Of a stretch of 9,966 bases of DNA, positions 7,718 to 9,966 are shown piece by piece. The DNA is from Verrucomicrobiota bacterium (GTDB taxonomy: Bacteria; Verrucomicrobiota; Kiritimatiellia; Kiritimatiellales; Pontiellaceae), in contig DOEU01000026.1 of the NCBI GenBank assembly GCA_003532555.1, positions 577-10,542 of the forward strand. Reading direction: 5' to 3'. Below the pieces are notes generated by a model, which had not been told where the DNA came from, made no database searches, and saw nothing but the letters and a program-made list of their open reading frames with translations. How positions within the stretch are numbered: position 1 is the first letter of the stretch; each line of letters begins with the position of its first letter. Made by a program: the position numbers and the translations under genes.

Positions 7718-8268
7718 GATTGATTACGTTTCGTATCTCGAGCAAGCCGCTTTAAACGACCTTCCAATAAAGCCTTCTTTACAGGAGACATTCGATCAAT
7801 AAACAGGACCCCATTTAAATGATCTAATTCATGCTGAATAGCACGTGCCAATAAACCCTTTGCGTGAAATGCATGAGGTGTTCCTTTTTCATCAAAAAAA
7901 GCTACATTAACCTCACTCCACCGCTCAATATCGCCCGAAATTCCAGGAAAACTTAGACAGCCCTCAGTCCCTTGCTCCGTCTCTTCTGAATGCGATTCAA
8001 TGACAGGGTTGATTAATACCATGGGCATCTTCACATCTGGATGCAATCGATCTCCTTTAGAATCCACATCGCTCTCTGGAGGGATGTCGATTACAAATAA
8101 TCGCTCGGTCCGTCCCACCTGTTCAGCAGCCAATCCAATTCCGTACGAGGCATACATTACATCATACATCTCTTTAACAAGATCTGCTAACGTATCCGTA
8201 AACTCCACTACTTCTTTCGCTCTCTCACGAAGAACCACCTCGCCGTACATCTTTAATTTCAAACTCAT
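7714..8268 (-). CDS. def: peptide deformylase
   Basis: Removes the formyl group from the starting methionine of new proteins at the ribosome, a metal-dependent hydrolase. With the ATG at 8268 it has 184 residues, normal for the family. All three signature motifs are present: GIGLAAEQ (43-50), EGCLS with metal ligand C104, and QHELDH with H146, E147 and H150. The C-terminal helix ends in a basic stretch (GRLKRLARDTKRNQS). The frame stays open upstream to a GTG at 8319 (17 more residues), but MSLKLKMYGEVVLRERA matches the normal deformylase N-terminus, so the inner ATG is chosen; neither start has a convincing ribosome binding site. It overlaps the downstream acetyltransferase gene by 4 bases. 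The usual partner fmt (methionyl-tRNA formyltransferase) is not in this window. Confidence 0.95.
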   Translation of the reverse strand: MSLKLKMYGEVVLRERAKEVVEFTDTLADLVKEMYDVMYASYGIGLAAEQVGRTERLFVIDIPPESDVDSKGDRLHPDVKMPMVLINPVIESHSEETEQGTEGCLSFPGISGDIERWSEVNVAFFDEKGTPHAFHAKGLLARAIQHELDHLNGVLFIDRMSPVKKALLEGRLKRLARDTKRNQS

Positions 8269-8320
8269 ACAAGTAGCTTTGCCTTTAGTAGGGAATCCGG
8301 TCAATGGAAAATTATTCACC

Positions 8321-8347
8321 CACTTTACTAATATGTAAGTAAAAGTG
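8321..8347. repeat. imperfect inverted repeat between def and prmA
   Basis: CACTTTACT (8321-8329) faces AGTAAAAGTG (8338-8347), complementary apart from one unpaired base, around an 8-base centre. It lies in the 133-base region between the two divergent genes, where both promoters are expected, so it could be an operator or chance AT-rich symmetry. No convincing promoter hexamer pair was found for either gene in this gap. Confidence 0.35.
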
Positions 8348-8401
8348 TTTTATTTTGACACTCGCTTCCCAAATCGAATGGCGTACGGCATACTCCATGC
8401 T

Positions 8402-9274
8402 ATGGAAAATAATGATAACAACCGTGGAAGACTTTCTATTACCATTCACCCTGAAAATAGACAGACCGTATATAACTGGCTCGAAGATACCTTCTCTATA
8501 AGCCCCGTTGAAACCCAGCGTCCCCAATCACCTATTTTGCAACTGGATGCCTACTTCGAAACCCTCTTGCATGCACAGATCGCCTTGCAAGTGCTTCCAG
8601 CCACTCTACCCATACTTCATGCCGAAGCAAACGAACTGCGCGCAGAAGAATGGACCACTTTCTGGCAACATCACTTTAAAATCGAAGAGATAGGCCGTAA
8701 TCTGCGGATTGTTCCTTACTGGGAAGATCCCCCTGAGGATCAACGAAAGAACCTCATCATAAACCCCGGACTTAGTTTCGGAACCGGAGGCCACTTCACA
8801 ACTCGGTTTTGCCTCGAACAACTTGAAATAGCTATTCAACAAAAACAACCTAAGTCACTCCTCGATGCTGGAAGTGGAAGCGGCATCCTCTCTATTGCTG
8901 CAGATAAATTAGGAATCGAACATATCCATGCATTTGATCTAGACCCTGTTTCAATAGAGCAAGCAGATGCCAATGCATCACGCAATCGAAGTCCCATTAG
9001 CTTTAAAACTGCAGACCTTCTCAATGAGGAATTCTATCTGCCAAGTGCGGACCTAATTTGTGCAAATATTCTCACGGGTGTGCTGCTTCAAGCAGCACCA
9101 AAACTCATTCAAGCTACTAATCTAAGACTCATTTTATCCGGGATTCGTGAAATCGAAGCTGATGCCGTCGCAGATACATTCATTCAATACGGAGCACAAG
9201 AGGTTTCTCGCGATGGAGACGGTGAATGGTGTGGAATCGTTTTAGATAAATACCTTAAACGATCTCCCTACTAG
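8402..9274 (+). CDS. prmA: ribosomal protein L11 methyltransferase
   Basis: Methylates amino groups of ribosomal protein L11 using S-adenosylmethionine, in the cytoplasm. From the ATG at 8402 it has 290 residues, close to the 293 of E. coli PrmA. The N-terminal substrate-recognition part (about 1-100) is divergent, as usual. The catalytic half is clear: NPGLSFGTGGHFTTRFCLEQ (121-140) is the PrmA signature, LLDAGSGSGILSIAA (153-167) is the SAM-binding motif I, FDLDP (178-182) holds the acidic ribose-binding residue, and DLICANIL (217-224) is motif IV. The frame is open upstream to a GTG at 8345 and an ATG at 8378. The ATG at 8402 is chosen because RGRLSITIHPENR right after it fits the family's first strand; no candidate start has a Shine-Dalgarno site. 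It is divergent from def and convergent with the repeat-protein gene. Confidence 0.93.
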   Translation: MENNDNNRGRLSITIHPENRQTVYNWLEDTFSISPVETQRPQSPILQLDAYFETLLHAQIALQVLPATLPILHAEANELRAEEWTTFWQHHFKIEEIGRNLRIVPYWEDPPEDQRKNLIINPGLSFGTGGHFTTRFCLEQLEIAIQQKQPKSLLDAGSGSGILSIAADKLGIEHIHAFDLDPVSIEQADANASRNRSPISFKTADLLNEEFYLPSADLICANILTGVLLQAAPKLIQATNLRLILSGIREIEADAVADTFIQYGAQEVSRDGDGEWCGIVLDKYLKRSPY

Positions 9275-9313
9275 TTCTAAAAAATAATTCACTTAAGCTT
9301 CATAGATCAATTC

Positions 9314-9966
9314 TCAATCCATTCGGAAACGATAAAATGTCGTATTACTAACCGCGGGGATATCCATCTCTAAGGAATGTTCTGTTGCACTCCATGACTC
9401 TGTCAGATCATTGCTTTCATCCACTGTTAATGATATCCGTGCGGTTCCGTTACTAACACTAATTGTGCTGCTCCCCACTCTCAAGTCTCTCATCATCGCT
9501 TGAGCTTCGGCCATTGAGTACCCGTTAGATGTGGTCTCAATCTGTTCTACTATATTACTGATAACCTCAATTTCGCTTTCTAAGGAATCAACGTCAGCAA
9601 TGCGGGCTTGAATTTCTAAATTTAGAGACGAGATTAGTAAACTTTGGATCTGCTCGACACCTAATATATCAGAGTTTATATCCAGCGTAACTGCATCGAT
9701 ATAATTACTTAGAGCAGCATCAGAAGCATCGCTCATAACAGCAACCGCGGCTATGTAATTACTTAGTGTCTCATGAGAGTCATATACAAAGCTACTTAGG
9801 ACTGTGTTCATGGCCGAGTCCGCAACAGTAAATGCACTCTGGATAGCTGTGTCTTCAGAAGCAAACTCACTCCGGATAGCTATGTCTTCAGAAGCAAACT
9901 CATCTCGAACGTTTGCATCAGCACTTTGATATGCTGCTATGACACTAGAATCATCGGCTAAGCGAG
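9314..9966 (-). CDS. acidic coiled-coil repeat protein, C-terminal part (cut by right edge)
   Basis: Function unknown. The minus-strand frame is open from the right edge to the TGA at 9314-9316, giving 216 residues; the gene's start lies outside. An ATG at 9811 is internal, because the repeats continue unbroken upstream of it. The visible protein has three parts. First come about six consecutive 11-residue units, for example SEDIAIRSEFA and SEDTAIQSAFT, with aspartate at position 3, an aliphatic residue at 6 and an aromatic or leucine at 10. Next is a predicted coiled coil with dense aliphatic spacing (SDILGVEQIQSLLISSLN to VEQIETTS). Last is a beta-rich C-terminal domain containing DLRVGSSTISVSNGTARIS, DESNDLTESW and a final FYRFRMD. 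I recall similar FYRF/FFRF endings from Verrucomicrobiota secreted proteins. No lysine or cysteine occurs in the visible part, which is acidic. The pattern resembles fibre or stalk proteins, either cell-surface or phage-tail-like. No signal peptide can be judged because the start is missing. Confidence 0.8.
   Translation of the reverse strand, partial: RLADDSSVIAAYQSADANVRDEFASEDIAIRSEFASEDTAIQSAFTVADSAMNTVLSSFVYDSHETLSNYIAAVAVMSDASDAALSNYIDAVTLDINSDILGVEQIQSLLISSLNLEIQARIADVDSLESEIEVISNIVEQIETTSNGYSMAEAQAMMRDLRVGSSTISVSNGTARISLTVDESNDLTESWSATEHSLEMDIPAVSNTTFYRFRMD
9702..9766 (-). repeat. 54-base spaced repeat (LSNYI) inside the coiled-coil gene
   Basis: TAATTACTTAG occurs at 9702-9712 and again at 9756-9766, 54 bases apart. 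On the minus strand both encode LSNYI, followed by AAV or DAV. The 18-residue spacing equals one 11-residue plus one 7-residue coiled-coil period. Confidence 0.6.
9841..9906 (-). repeat. tandem 33-base direct repeat inside the coiled-coil gene
   Basis: Two adjacent 33-base units (9841-9873 and 9874-9906) are identical at 29 of 33 positions and encode nearly the same 11 residues (FASED followed by I/T, A, I, then R/Q, S). Flanking units keep the 11-residue pattern only at the protein level, so this pair looks like the most recent duplication. Confidence 0.85.

Noticed and set aside
8355..8360. TTGACA as the -35 of a prmA promoter
   Set aside because: No acceptable -10 hexamer is found 16-19 bases downstream; the region reads ATGGCGTACGG.
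8312..8527. 71-residue minus-strand frame upstream of def
   Set aside because: It is antisense to the start of prmA, resembles no known protein and has no ribosome binding site.
9279..9300. T run on the minus strand after the repeat-protein gene, as an intrinsic terminator
   Set aside because: The preceding sequence has only the loopless palindromes AAGCTT and CTTAAG and no stable GC-rich stem.
9809..9811. ATG at 9811 as the start of the repeat protein
   Set aside because: The frame and its 11-residue repeats continue upstream to the window edge without a stop, so the start is outside.
9841..9906. Possible short CRISPR-like array from the 33-base repeats
   Set aside because: The units are directly adjacent with no spacers, are in frame, and encode the protein's 11-residue repeat.

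Overview
This window holds a compact run of bacterial housekeeping genes, with one accessory-looking gene cut off at the right edge. Eight coding regions cover almost all of it. I see no tRNA, rRNA, insertion sequence, CRISPR array or prophage, and no gap between genes longer than about 135 bases.

Organism: clearly bacterial. The alanyl-tRNA synthetase and pyruvate kinase carry variants I associate with Bacteroidota and with the Planctomycetota-Verrucomicrobiota-Chlamydiota group. The last gene ends in a domain (DLTESW ... FYRFRMD) of a kind I recall from Verrucomicrobiota proteins. My best guess is a marine-type verrucomicrobium (Opitutae-like) of moderate GC content. This is inference from protein style and not a database result.

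Layout, left to right. The minus strand carries the start of alaS (cut by the left edge), then dnaG, then cvpA. In transcription order cvpA and dnaG form a likely operon (cvpA -> dnaG), and alaS follows with its own promoter candidate. Divergent from cvpA is pyk on the plus strand, which converges with acnA on the minus strand across only 5 bases. Upstream of acnA lies a two-gene minus-strand unit: def followed by a stand-alone N-acetyltransferase domain of the N-acetylglutamate synthase type, joined by a 4-base ATGA overlap. Divergent from def is prmA on the plus strand. prmA converges with a partial minus-strand gene for a lysine-free, acidic coiled-coil protein built on 11-residue repeats, which runs off the right edge.

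Functional themes: replication priming (DnaG); protein synthesis and maturation (AlaRS, peptide deformylase, L11 methyltransferase); central carbon metabolism (pyruvate kinase, aconitase); and probably the first step of arginine synthesis (the acetyltransferase). The genes look like a mosaic of core functions, not one system. The parts most worth a second look are the stand-alone NAGS-type acetyltransferase coupled to def, the changed potassium-site residues of pyruvate kinase, and the repeat protein at the right edge.
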